From the NCBI RefSeq assembly GCF_014174405.1, contig NZ_JACEGA010000001.1, positions 248,001 through 312,000 on the forward strand: a stretch of 64,000 nucleotides of DNA, written 5' to 3'. The notes under the pieces are model-generated. The model searched no databases, was not told where the DNA came from, and saw only the letters and a program-made list of their open reading frames with translations. Made by a program: the position numbers and the translations under genes. This stretch comes from Variimorphobacter saccharofermentans. Its GTDB lineage: Bacteria; Bacillota; Clostridia; Lachnospirales; Lachnospiraceae. Shown piece after piece: positions 9,399-18,222 of the stretch (within the stretch, counting starts at the first letter, position 1; each line of letters begins with the position of its first letter).

Positions 9399-11960
9399 AT
9401 GAGTCAAAAAGTACATGACGGGATCATTGTGGATTCCTCCGTATATATTGAAGATGATAGAAAAAAAGATAATCCTGTTACAATAAGATTAATTCAATAT
9501 GTAGCCATCGTTATAGCGATCTGGAGTTCCCTGTCCGTGCTTATGGATACGCTGGGAACACCAGCCAATAAAATTTATATCAATCTTGCGATTCTTGTAA
9601 CAGCTGGGATTACATTTGGGCTTTGTTTATACCGTTCATATCACTTTGTGAAACTGTTCTTCGGTGTACTGTTTTACGGCCTTTTTTTTATCAGCCGAAT
9701 TAAGAGAATCACCAATGCTTTTTTTATAATTGAGAATTTAGTAATTGATAAGATCTATGCCTATTATGGATATCAATTAAATTATTATAATGCAGACTAT
9801 ACGAGGGCTTCCGAGGATATAACCCTGTTACTGATTTTATTTCTGATACCGCTTACTCTATTGATTACGGTGTCAATGATAAAGAACAGACTGATAGCTA
9901 TTAGTGGTCTTGTGCAATTACTCCTGATAGCGGTAAGCTTTATCTTTGGAATTATTCCGGCTGAGAGATATTTGTTTGCTTATATTATTACGACTATTTA
10001 TATGATCAAGTCAGGAGATATTGGCCATTCTAAGGACGAACAACAAAGAAAGCTCATGAAGAGAATTAGCAGCAGAGCGGCGGCCTATTTTAGTGTGATG
10101 GGTATAGCACTCTTTTTACTTATGAAGTTGATCGTTACTCCACAGCAATACGAAAAGGTTGAAGAGATTGCTGAGATTAAATCAGAAATTCAAACCACAC
10201 TTTCTAATCTGACATTTCAGGATATTACGCAAAGTTTTTCGGATATAAAGTTACCGGGGCATGATACCTCGGTAGGCGGATTGGATGGTGGTGAACTGGG
10301 GAGTACTGGAAGAGTGGAATTTCATAATATAGAGCAATTGCGCGTTACTGCACCGGTATCCTCGATTACTGAGGGAATTTATCTTAAGGGTTATGTTGGG
10401 AGCGTATATACAGGAGATAGTTGGGAGAGGCATTCGAAGGAGGATCGTCAGAATTATAAGGAATTATTAAACCATTATCAGAACATGGGCTTTGAGCCTA
10501 TAAATCAGGTAAATGGAATGATTGATGAGCTGATAGAAAAGGAGGATATTCCTGAATCTGAATTCTCATTATATAATATCAGCCGAGGCAAAATGTATAT
10601 TGATTATCAGTCTGCAAATAAGAAGTTTCTCTATGCACCGTATTTTACAGATTATGAGTTGATCGATGGGGTCAGTGCAGTGGACGATCTTTATATTCTA
10701 CCCAATAAAAAGAATAGTAATTATGAGGTGGAATATTATTTTAATTTCTCGATGAATAATATAGGTCTGGGGAATTTCCTTTCCTATCAGGGCCTTTTGG
10801 ATAGTACGGTTGCAGAGAAAAGTTACAGGGATTATGTATATAAGACCTATACGAAACTGCCAGAGGAAGGTTTAGAACGACTAAAGAAGGACTTTACACT
10901 AACTCAGGAGGAAGCTTCTCAACGTAATACGATAGAGTTGATTGCTTATGTGAAAGCTTATCTGGAGAGTAACACCCAGTATTCTCTTTCACCGGGCAAA
11001 CTACCAAAGGGAGAGGATTTTGTAGAATACTTTTTATATGAGAACCATCTTGGTTATTGTGCACATTATGCCTCGGCCGCGGCGCTAATGCTCCGTGCTA
11101 TGGGAGTTCCCACCCGTTATGTGGAAGGCTACACCTTTAATTCTAAGGACATTATCCAAGACTCTGCTTTGGGTGGACAAAGTATTACAGTTTATGATGT
11201 CGGACAGGCCAGTCATTTTGATGTGCCGCAGGCTCAGGTAGCGGTAAAGGATTATAATGCGCACGCCTGGGTTGAGGTGTATATTGATTATTGTGGTTGG
11301 CTTCCGGTGGAATTCACTCCTGGATCATCCATGAATAATACAGTGGGTATGGTAGAAGATATGTCGGAGTTTAGTAGTATCATGGCACAAAAGGAAGAGG
11401 AAGCGCCTGATACCACAGAGGTAACTCCTTCGCCCACACCGACAGTTGCTGCTGAAAAGGAAGAACCAACTCCTGCGCCTCAGGAATTGACGACCCAGGA
11501 TAAATTGAAGGAGCAATCCTCAAAGGCTTCCGAGAAGCATAACGATGTGATATTCTTTCTTCTGCTCATTATACTGGTGTTCGGTGCCGGTATTCTCTGG
11601 CTATATATGAGAATACGCAAGAATAGATATGCAAGAATGAATAAAAGCAAGAATATCAGGGCCCTATATTTATTCAAAGATATTGAGAAATTACTTTTAT
11701 GTTACCGTAATCTGCCAGTGAGTAGAGCAAGCCTGGAGGATTGTGAGGAACATATTAAGGATTATTATAAATTCGTTAATCAAGAGCAATTTCAGATCTG
11801 TATGGATATCGCTCGAAAAGCGCGATTTGGAAACAGAACCATATCACCATCAGAGTTAAGTAAGGTCGAGGAGCTGTACCGGGATATTTATGTTACCGTA
11901 TATAGTAAGCTTAGTTCCATTAAAAGGCTTTACCTAAGAATTCTCTTGGAAATCGATTAA
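9399..11960 (+). CDS. Membrane transglutaminase-like protein (TgpA type)
   Basis: The 853-residue protein has six or so N-terminal membrane helices (residues ~25-240), an extracytoplasmic region, and a transglutaminase/protease core at ~525-650. The catalytic Cys is in LGYCAHYASAAALMLRAMG, the His in NAHAWVEVYIDY, and the C-terminal acidic position is in LPVEFTPG. A Pro/Thr/Glu linker (~675-705) leads to a final helix (FFLLLIILVFGAGILWLY) and a cytosolic DUF4129-like tail. The layout matches TgpA/YebA proteins. It is the last gene of the moxR-DUF58 operon and is followed by a palindromic repeat, not a simple terminator. Acceptor and donor substrates cannot be deduced. Confidence 0.88.
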   Translation: MSQKVHDGIIVDSSVYIEDDRKKDNPVTIRLIQYVAIVIAIWSSLSVLMDTLGTPANKIYINLAILVTAGITFGLCLYRSYHFVKLFFGVLFYGLFFISRIKRITNAFFIIENLVIDKIYAYYGYQLNYYNADYTRASEDITLLLILFLIPLTLLITVSMIKNRLIAISGLVQLLLIAVSFIFGIIPAERYLFAYIITTIYMIKSGDIGHSKDEQQRKLMKRISSRAAAYFSVMGIALFLLMKLIVTPQQYEKVEEIAEIKSEIQTTLSNLTFQDITQSFSDIKLPGHDTSVGGLDGGELGSTGRVEFHNIEQLRVTAPVSSITEGIYLKGYVGSVYTGDSWERHSKEDRQNYKELLNHYQNMGFEPINQVNGMIDELIEKEDIPESEFSLYNISRGKMYIDYQSANKKFLYAPYFTDYELIDGVSAVDDLYILPNKKNSNYEVEYYFNFSMNNIGLGNFLSYQGLLDSTVAEKSYRDYVYKTYTKLPEEGLERLKKDFTLTQEEASQRNTIELIAYVKAYLESNTQYSLSPGKLPKGEDFVEYFLYENHLGYCAHYASAAALMLRAMGVPTRYVEGYTFNSKDIIQDSALGGQSITVYDVGQASHFDVPQAQVAVKDYNAHAWVEVYIDYCGWLPVEFTPGSSMNNTVGMVEDMSEFSSIMAQKEEEAPDTTEVTPSPTPTVAAEKEEPTPAPQELTTQDKLKEQSSKASEKHNDVIFFLLLIILVFGAGILWLYMRIRKNRYARMNKSKNIRALYLFKDIEKLLLCYRNLPVSRASLEDCEEHIKDYYKFVNQEQFQICMDIARKARFGNRTISPSELSKVEELYRDIYVTVYSKLSSIKRLYLRILLEID

Positions 11961-11984
11961 TGCGTGTATTGATTAAGGATTAAC

Positions 11985-12195
11985 TTGATAAACGTGGTTG
12001 TCGTATACGCAGGGATATAACTTACCATAATGCACTGTCGAAAGTACATTTTTACTGTATTTTGTGTGCCTCAGGCGAATATGTATGTTCGTGTATGTTC
12101 GCCTGAGACATTCAAAATCAGTAAATGTACTTCCGTCTGTGTGTGAGGTAAGTTATATCCCTGCAAATGTATGTAGTAACCACGTTTTAATCAAA
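11985..12195. repeat. MITE-like palindromic element, copy A
   Basis: A ~210-bp imperfect palindrome. Its outer arms pair around AAACGTGGTTG (left) and CCACGTTTTAATCAA (right), then through GGGATATAACTTACC / GGTAAGTTATATCCC. The core 12020-12153 runs from ACTTACCATAATGCACTGTC to TCTGTGTGTGAGGTAAGT with GCCTCAGGCGAA / TTCGCCTGAG near the centre. The core is shared with 48675-48798, while the outer arms differ. It lies between the transglutaminase gene and the kinase-like gene. Confidence 0.8.
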
Positions 12196-12304
12196 TTATA
12201 AGAAAATGGAACTACAACAATTGATACTGATATGGTATACTATTAGTAAAAATAGGTATTTGTTTGGTCGCACTTATATTATGAACAGAAAAGGAGGCCG
12301 TATT

Positions 12305-12940
12305 ATGAATAAAATCATAACAATTAGCAGGCAATATGGCAGTGGAGGACGGGAAATAGGTGCAAAACTAGCTCAAAAACTGGGGATACCATTTTACGAT
12401 AATGAAATCATAACCAGAGCAGCGAAGGATAGTGGGTTTTCTGAAGCAGTATTTGAAAATGCAGAGAAAAAAGCGTCCAATAGTCTTTTATACTCAATAG
12501 CAATGGGTATGAACGCTTATGGTAATCAGGATATTGGTTTTACTCATTTATCCCTGGATGATCAGATCTATATAGCACAATCCAATGTGATTCGCAAGGT
12601 AGCCCAAGAGGGGCCATGCGTTATTGTTGGAAGGTGTGCCGATTATGTTTTACGTGATTATAAGAATGTAGTGAATGTGTTTATTTGGGCAGACCTGGAA
12701 TTTCGTAAGAACAGGGCAATTCAGCTATATCAACTGAAAGAGAATAAAGCAGAGGAAGAAATTCTGAAAATAGATAAAAGCAGAGCGAATTATTACAACT
12801 ATCACGCCAGCGAGAAGTGGGGTAAAGCGGAAAACTATCATTTGTCTATTAAGAGTGATTGCATAGGAATCGATAATTCAGTTGATTGTATTCTGCAGTT
12901 TCTTGAATATTGCGAAAGGGGTATATCATCCGGTAAATGA
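12305..12940 (+). CDS. Cytidylate kinase-like family protein
   Basis: The 211-residue P-loop protein starts MNKIITISRQYGSGGREIG, the glycine-rich nucleotide-binding loop of the cytidylate_kin2 (AAK_6-like) group. Later landmarks are VIVGRCADYVL (~residues 104-114) and RANYYNYHASEKWG (~160-173), where CMP kinase relatives contact nucleotide. AAAGGAGG at 12290-12297 fixes the ATG at 12305; an in-frame ATG at 12206 lacks a ribosome site. Its TGA overlaps the ATG of the next gene by four bases, so translation is coupled. Members of this group are often annotated as cytidylate kinase, but the true substrate is mostly untested. Confidence 0.8.
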   Translation: MNKIITISRQYGSGGREIGAKLAQKLGIPFYDNEIITRAAKDSGFSEAVFENAEKKASNSLLYSIAMGMNAYGNQDIGFTHLSLDDQIYIAQSNVIRKVAQEGPCVIVGRCADYVLRDYKNVVNVFIWADLEFRKNRAIQLYQLKENKAEEEILKIDKSRANYYNYHASEKWGKAENYHLSIKSDCIGIDNSVDCILQFLEYCERGISSGK

Positions 12941-14130
12941 AATGGAGAGAACGATTTAATAAAAAGTATATGCAGATATCTCTGTATGTCATAATCACAA
13001 CCGTTATCATAACATTTTTGATTTTAATCATTTGGAATGCTCCATTGATTGCAAGCTTTCTTTTTGATAAAGTACAATGGGTGATTCGTGTAATCAGACC
13101 TGTTATTATAGGCTTTGTGTTCGCTTATCTGATGGATCCGGCAGTGAATTTCTTTGAACGTAAATTTCGGAAGCTGACTACAAAAAAGCTATTTCGCTGG
13201 ATTAAGAGACCAAGAACCTGGGCAGTCCTGATCTCTGTGATTATACTGTTTTCAGCCTTTGTTGGACTAATATCCTTGTTGGTGTATTCAGTGACGAACC
13301 AGCTTCGTCTTGCTAACTTTGATGATATAATAAAGCTGGGCGAAGAATACATGAATACCCTTAATGATTTTTATAACTTTATTGTAGGTGAATTAAAGGA
13401 ATTAGATATACAATCCCAGGAATTTGAACAGTATGTGGAAAATGCAACTACCTTTATATTAAATGCGCTGATGGGATTTGCGGATGCCACACTGGAGTCG
13501 GTAACGAATATCTCTGGGTATCTGACAACCATCATTTTCAGCTTTATCATTGGAATATACTTTATGATTGATGGCAGAATGTTCATGAACTATATTACGA
13601 AAGTCTGTAAAGCGTTGCTCAGTGACAATGCAAATCGGAGAATTCTCAGAACGGTTCATGATCTGGATGATGTATTCTCCGGTTATATCAGAGGACAACT
13701 GACGGACGCACTGGTGATGATGGTTTTAATCAGTCTTGTCCTTTCCATAATTGGAGTCAAGTTTTCAGTTGTCATCGGAATTTTTGCTGGAATAGGAAAT
13801 CTTATTCCGTATTTTGGGCCAATTATAGCATATTTTAGTACTGCCATCGTATGCCTGATTAATGGGGACATTAGGACGCTGATTATTGCTGTCATAGCCT
13901 TGTTAATAATTCAGACGGTGGATGGGAACTTAATCGGACCAAAACTGTTAAGTAAATCCATAAAAATACACCCGCTAATCATTATAGTGTCTTTGATTTT
14001 TGGAAGTGCACTCGGAGGCTTCCTGGGAATGCTTGTGGCTGTACCGGTGGGTGCTTTTATGAAACTGGTATTTGTAAGGTTCATTGACAACCGTCTGGAA
14101 CGTAAGGAAGAATTGAAGAATATAAATTAG
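12937..14130 (+). CDS. AI-2E family transporter (PerM/YtvI-like)
   Basis: The 397-residue integral membrane protein has about eight hydrophobic segments and a soluble loop after the third (residues ~110-165), as in the PerM/TqsA family. The conserved C-terminal half contains FSGYIRGQLTDALVM, GIGNLIPYFGPIIA and GNLIGPKLLSKSIKIHPL, the family hallmarks. Possible roles in the family include export of autoinducer-2 and Na+/H+ exchange, and which applies is not visible here. Translation is coupled by an ATGA overlap to the kinase-like gene upstream, and a weak hairpin with a T-rich tail follows. Confidence 0.9.
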   Translation: MKWRERFNKKYMQISLYVIITTVIITFLILIIWNAPLIASFLFDKVQWVIRVIRPVIIGFVFAYLMDPAVNFFERKFRKLTTKKLFRWIKRPRTWAVLISVIILFSAFVGLISLLVYSVTNQLRLANFDDIIKLGEEYMNTLNDFYNFIVGELKELDIQSQEFEQYVENATTFILNALMGFADATLESVTNISGYLTTIIFSFIIGIYFMIDGRMFMNYITKVCKALLSDNANRRILRTVHDLDDVFSGYIRGQLTDALVMMVLISLVLSIIGVKFSVVIGIFAGIGNLIPYFGPIIAYFSTAIVCLINGDIRTLIIAVIALLIIQTVDGNLIGPKLLSKSIKIHPLIIIVSLIFGSALGGFLGMLVAVPVGAFMKLVFVRFIDNRLERKEELKNIN

Positions 14131-14139
14131 GGAAATATA

Positions 14140-14194
14140 AGTGGCTACCTCTAGAAAATGTAATGATATATTTTTGGGTGGCCCTCCTTTTTGT
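14140..14194 (+). terminator. Probable rho-independent terminator
   Basis: GTGGCTACC (about 14141-14149) pairs, with G-U tolerance, with GGGTGGCC (about 14176-14183), followed by CTCCTTTTT. Confidence 0.5.
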
Positions 14195-14347
14195 AAGGCA
14201 GTAGGTTAATATATAGGATTATAATTGAAATAAATTTGTAAAATATGTAAGGAAAAATTAAGAAATATGATAGACATTTATTAAGATTTTTTGTGTATCA
14301 TTATATGGCAGAAGAAACTGTATTCAGGCCAGTTAGGAAGGTGAAGA

Positions 14348-15103
14348 ATGAACAACAATTTGTCTGATAATATAATAGAGGTCAAAAATGCTAGAAAAGT
14401 CTACCGTATGGGAAGCGAACGCATCTGTGCGGTGGATGATGTAAGCTTTACTATAAAAAAAGGTGAATTCTGTTGTCTGTATGGAGCATCCGGTTCTGGT
14501 AAATCGACGATATTGAACTTAATGGCAGGAATTGAGAAGCTAACATCAGGTCAGATCATTATCAAAGGGAAAAATGTACATAAAATGAGTGAGAAAGGAT
14601 TGGCAAAATTCCGGCAAAATAATCTTGGTTTTGTATTTCAATCCTATAATCTTTTAAATTCCATGACTGCTTTAGAGAATGTGGAGTTACCATTGGTATT
14701 TAAGCATATAACGTTGAAAAAGAGGCGGAAGATGGCCAAGGATATGCTGATCAAAGTAGGCCTGGGACCAAGATTAAAACATAAACCGAAGGAAATGAGT
14801 GGTGGTCAACAACAGAGAGTCGGAATTGCCAGGGCCTTTGTCAGTAATCCGGAGATTGTATTTGCCGATGAGCCAACTGGAAATCTGGATTCCAAAACAT
14901 CCAGAGAAGTAATGGATCTGATTAAGGAAATGGCAAAGACAAATCATCAGACGATTGTAATGGTTACGCATGATATACGCTTAACAGAATATGCGGATAA
15001 AATAATCCATATTTTCGACGGAAAGATAGAAAATATTGAGATTGTTAACCAAAGTACAACACCGGAAGAGGGGGTTACCGAAGAGGTTTCGGACGTTTCG
15101 TGA
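14348..15103 (+). CDS. ABC transporter ATP-binding protein (MacB/LolD type)
   Basis: The 251-residue ATPase has Walker A in GASGSGKSTI (~residues 46-55), the Q-loop in FVFQSYNLLNSMTALENV, the ABC signature MSGGQQQRVGIARAF (~150-164), Walker B in IVFADEPTGNLDS and the H-loop in VMVTHD. This is the LolD/MacB/FtsE-like class that works with FtsX-fold permeases as a mechanotransducer or exporter. It is first of four same-strand genes; the matching permease is at 18212. The last 18 residues (acidic, ending EEVSDVS) extend beyond the usual ATPase end. The start follows AGGAAGGTGAAGA. Confidence 0.92.
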   Translation: MNNNLSDNIIEVKNARKVYRMGSERICAVDDVSFTIKKGEFCCLYGASGSGKSTILNLMAGIEKLTSGQIIIKGKNVHKMSEKGLAKFRQNNLGFVFQSYNLLNSMTALENVELPLVFKHITLKKRRKMAKDMLIKVGLGPRLKHKPKEMSGGQQQRVGIARAFVSNPEIVFADEPTGNLDSKTSREVMDLIKEMAKTNHQTIVMVTHDIRLTEYADKIIHIFDGKIENIEIVNQSTTPEEGVTEEVSDVS

Positions 15104-15188
15104 CGAAATTAGGGACAAACTTAGAAAAGATGATAAGCAATTCGTTTCGTATAGATTAGAATATAAGAAAGGGAGCAGAGGTATCAGG

Positions 15189-17654
15189 ATGAGAGTAAAA
15201 AGAATTTTGGTTGCAGTATTTGCGTTTGTAATTTTCGCGGTTGGATTATCGGGCAATGAAAAGATAGCATCAGCAGTAAGAACAGAATCAATCATGGTGG
15301 GGGATGATGGAGTTTATACAGTAACACCTGGAGATACTGTACGTATTAAGATTCCACTAAAAGCAATAGGTGTTTCAGCAGATTATAAAGATGTTAATGT
15401 TATTGATGAAAATACAAAATCACCGTTCACGATATCAAAACCCAAGATATTGACGGATCACAGCAAAGACATATCCTATATTAGCGTAGCAGAATTTGTT
15501 TATGCAACATTTGATGTGAAGGTTAAGGAGACAGCCAAAATGGGTGATTATCCAATGAAGCTTCAGATCACCGCATGGGATTATCAGGCTGGCTATGACG
15601 AAAACAATAATCTAAGTACCTATCCACTTAGCGTCGATTTTAAGCTGGTGGTACTAGCAGAAAAAGGTCCTTCGCAAATAACAATCAGCAGAGTAAAATG
15701 TGATAACCCGATGATCGGAGCATATACCAACCTAAACTTTGCGATAAAAAATGAAGGTGAAATCACGGCTCGTGGCTTGTATTACAGTATTAATTATGGA
15801 GATTCCGGCATTAAAGGTGATTATTCCTCGAAAAAATTTAAGTTGGGTGACCTAACTCCTGGAACGGAAAAACAGGTAATATTACCAATATCAATTCTAT
15901 CCACAGCTACGGAGGGAAAGAAAACTTTAACCGTTAATTTTGAATATAAGAATTTGGATGGTGAAGCAATTACTGATTCTTATAATATTGACGTGGAAAT
16001 CATGAAAAATGATAAGGCCCCGAATCTTATAATTGAGAGTGTTGAATATGAGGGAGATATTAAGCCTGGTGAGAATATTGTTGTAAAACCCATCCTGAAA
16101 AATGTGGGTGGCTCCATAGCGAAAGATATCTATCTGACAGTAGATGCTTCGAGCTTAGGAAAAGAAGGATTTATTAAGAATTATTTTGATGATTTATGGG
16201 TGACGGATATCAAGGCAGATAGTAAGAAAAAAGCGGAAATACCTTTAACAGTATCCAAGGGCGCAGTTAGCGGTGTAAAAGAATTAGTTATAAACATTAA
16301 GTATGTGGATAATAAGGGACTTTCCTATACAAAATCAGAAACAGTGTATCCGGATATCTTAGGCCAGGGAGAAGGTTCTAGTCTCCTGATTAGCAATGTC
16401 TCTCAGTCTCAGGCGTCACCTTCAGCAGGAGGAAGACTGGATGTATCATTCCAGCTAGAGAATAAGGGAATATCCGACATTACTGACTTAAAGATCATGC
16501 TAGATGGATTAACAGGTGATACGTTTATTCCGGTGGATTCCGATCCCTATATATACATAGACAAGATAGAAGGTGGTTCAAAGAAAGGAGTAAAAATCCC
16601 CTTAATATTATCCGATACCATACCGGAAGGGATGAATAATCTTACTCTTAAAATTAAGCATTCACAAGATGCAGAAGGAACCACTGTTATTGTGCCTGTA
16701 ACGGGTGTTGTCAATGATTTGGGAAGTAACAGTAAACCCAAGCTGATTATTAGCAAATATACTGCGGATACAGAGGAGCTTCGGGCAGGCTCTACCTTTA
16801 ACTTAACATTTGACTTGTACAATACCAATGCAGCAATTGCGGCAAAGAATATAACAGTAACCATTACACAAGCTGATACCCAGACCGAGAATGTATTTTC
16901 TGTAACACAGGGTAGCAACAGCTTCTTCATTAATAAAATTGGTCCAGGTGAGACCGTACAAAATACCATTGAATTGAAGGTAAAGGCCGATGCGAAGACT
17001 GCAGCATATCCGATTGTTCTGGAGATCGAATATGAGTATGATGGAATAAAGCCAAATCCGGAGACAGGTGAAATCGGAGAACTTAAGAAGGAAAAGCTTA
17101 ATCTTCAGGTAGTTGAGAATTCGAGACCAGTCGTTGATAATGTTAATGTTTATTCATGGGACGGCAATGTGTCCGTCGGAAATCCGGCCATGCTTTCCTT
17201 TGAATTCTATAATATGGGCAGATCCCCTCTTAATAATGTAATTGCAACGGTAGAAGGTGATTTTACAAAATCAGGTGGAGATATGTATTTCATTGGTAAT
17301 GTTGCCGAAGGTACTTCTGCGTATGTAGAATTTGAGGTACTACCTAATATAGAGGGCGTAGCGAAGGGCTTAGTAAGAATTACATTTGAAGACAGTAATG
17401 GAGATAAGATTGAGTACACTAAGGATTTTGAAACTCAAGTACAGTCAGCCATTGTCTTTGATCCTGGTATGGGTGATGGTGGTATGATGGATGCGTTTAA
17501 TCCAATGGAACAGGAAGTAAAAAAGAATATCCTTCCGTTATGGTTATTCATTATCTGTCAGATAGCCATTGCAGCGGTATTTATACCGATTACTAGAAAA
17601 ATAGTTATTAGTGCATATAAATCAAAGCTTCTGAAAGAAGAACAGGAGCAATAA
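15189..17654 (+). CDS. Secreted, C-terminally anchored CARDB-like repeat protein
   Basis: The 821-residue protein has a signal peptide (MRVKRILVAVFAFVIFAVGL, cleavage probably after ASA near residue 31). At least four repeated beta-sandwich modules of ~120 residues follow, each with a motif like NLIIESVEYEGDIKPGENI plus LKNVGGSIAKDIYL or LENKGISDITDLKI. These resemble CARDB/COG1361 S-layer-type domains. A C-terminal helix (LPLWLFIICQIAIAAVFI) and a short Lys-rich tail anchor it on the outer face. The ATG at 15189 is chosen because the signal peptide begins there; an in-frame upstream extension into the ATPase gene is basic and not signal-like. It is encoded between ATPase and permease, so it is probably a subunit of, or client for, that ABC complex. 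Confidence 0.82.
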   Translation: MRVKRILVAVFAFVIFAVGLSGNEKIASAVRTESIMVGDDGVYTVTPGDTVRIKIPLKAIGVSADYKDVNVIDENTKSPFTISKPKILTDHSKDISYISVAEFVYATFDVKVKETAKMGDYPMKLQITAWDYQAGYDENNNLSTYPLSVDFKLVVLAEKGPSQITISRVKCDNPMIGAYTNLNFAIKNEGEITARGLYYSINYGDSGIKGDYSSKKFKLGDLTPGTEKQVILPISILSTATEGKKTLTVNFEYKNLDGEAITDSYNIDVEIMKNDKAPNLIIESVEYEGDIKPGENIVVKPILKNVGGSIAKDIYLTVDASSLGKEGFIKNYFDDLWVTDIKADSKKKAEIPLTVSKGAVSGVKELVINIKYVDNKGLSYTKSETVYPDILGQGEGSSLLISNVSQSQASPSAGGRLDVSFQLENKGISDITDLKIMLDGLTGDTFIPVDSDPYIYIDKIEGGSKKGVKIPLILSDTIPEGMNNLTLKIKHSQDAEGTTVIVPVTGVVNDLGSNSKPKLIISKYTADTEELRAGSTFNLTFDLYNTNAAIAAKNITVTITQADTQTENVFSVTQGSNSFFINKIGPGETVQNTIELKVKADAKTAAYPIVLEIEYEYDGIKPNPETGEIGELKKEKLNLQVVENSRPVVDNVNVYSWDGNVSVGNPAMLSFEFYNMGRSPLNNVIATVEGDFTKSGGDMYFIGNVAEGTSAYVEFEVLPNIEGVAKGLVRITFEDSNGDKIEYTKDFETQVQSAIVFDPGMGDGGMMDAFNPMEQEVKKNILPLWLFIICQIAIAAVFIPITRKIVISAYKSKLLKEEQEQ

Positions 17655-17703
17655 TATCCCAGTTTAGCAATATATAGAAACATTAGAAAGTGAGGATGGA
17701 AGA

Positions 17704-18222
17704 GTGGGAGAGCAAACTGAATTAAATGAGGCAGCTGTTGCCGTAGAAGAGATATCAGTTGATACAGCAGAAGCAGTGAATAAAGAGGCAGAGATGAATA
17801 CGACTTCGGATGCCGGGACGGCGGATGTGTCTACTACCGAAGCCACTACAGATAGCACAATCGGTGTAGAAAACGGAGAAGAAACAGCTGTGGAGGATAT
17901 GACATCGGAAGACATTTCTGCTGAAGGAGAAGTAGCGACAGGAGAAATGGAGGATGGAGCAGTTTCTGAAGATATCCCTACAGAGGATGGAGCATTAACA
18001 GATGATGCAATAATGAATGCCTACGGGGATATGAACATGGAGGGAGGAATGATGGTGGATCCCACCATGGGAATGGGGATGGAGAAGCCCAAAGCCTCTT
18101 TGCTGTCTTCCTGGCCATTTGTGATCGGAATATCGGTACTGGTTCTACTTGTTAGTGTAGCCATTGGTGTGTTACTAGCAAAAAGAAAAATAAAAAAAGG
18201 AATTGAGCTATATGAGGATTAG
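17704..18222 (+). CDS. Acidic single-pass membrane protein of the ABC operon
   Basis: The 172-residue protein has a long low-complexity acidic N-terminal region (Glu, Thr, Ala, Asp, Val rich, residues 1-~115), then a Met/Gly patch (MVDPTMGMGMEKP), one membrane helix (residues ~137-160, WPFVIGISVLVLLVSVAIGV) and a basic tail. The start is GTG at 17704 after GAGGATGGAAGA. It overlaps the permease start by 11 nt, so the two are translationally coupled. No known family is recognised. Its fixed place between the CARDB-like protein and the permease suggests an accessory or adaptor subunit. The topology with the acidic part outside is inferred from the positive tail. Confidence 0.65.
   Translation: MGEQTELNEAAVAVEEISVDTAEAVNKEAEMNTTSDAGTADVSTTEATTDSTIGVENGEETAVEDMTSEDISAEGEVATGEMEDGAVSEDIPTEDGALTDDAIMNAYGDMNMEGGMMVDPTMGMGMEKPKASLLSSWPFVIGISVLVLLVSVAIGVLLAKRKIKKGIELYED

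Noticed and set aside
15036..15188. N-terminal extension of the CARDB-like protein
   Set aside because: It lies inside the ATPase gene in another frame, is strongly basic, and would place residues before a good signal peptide at 15189.
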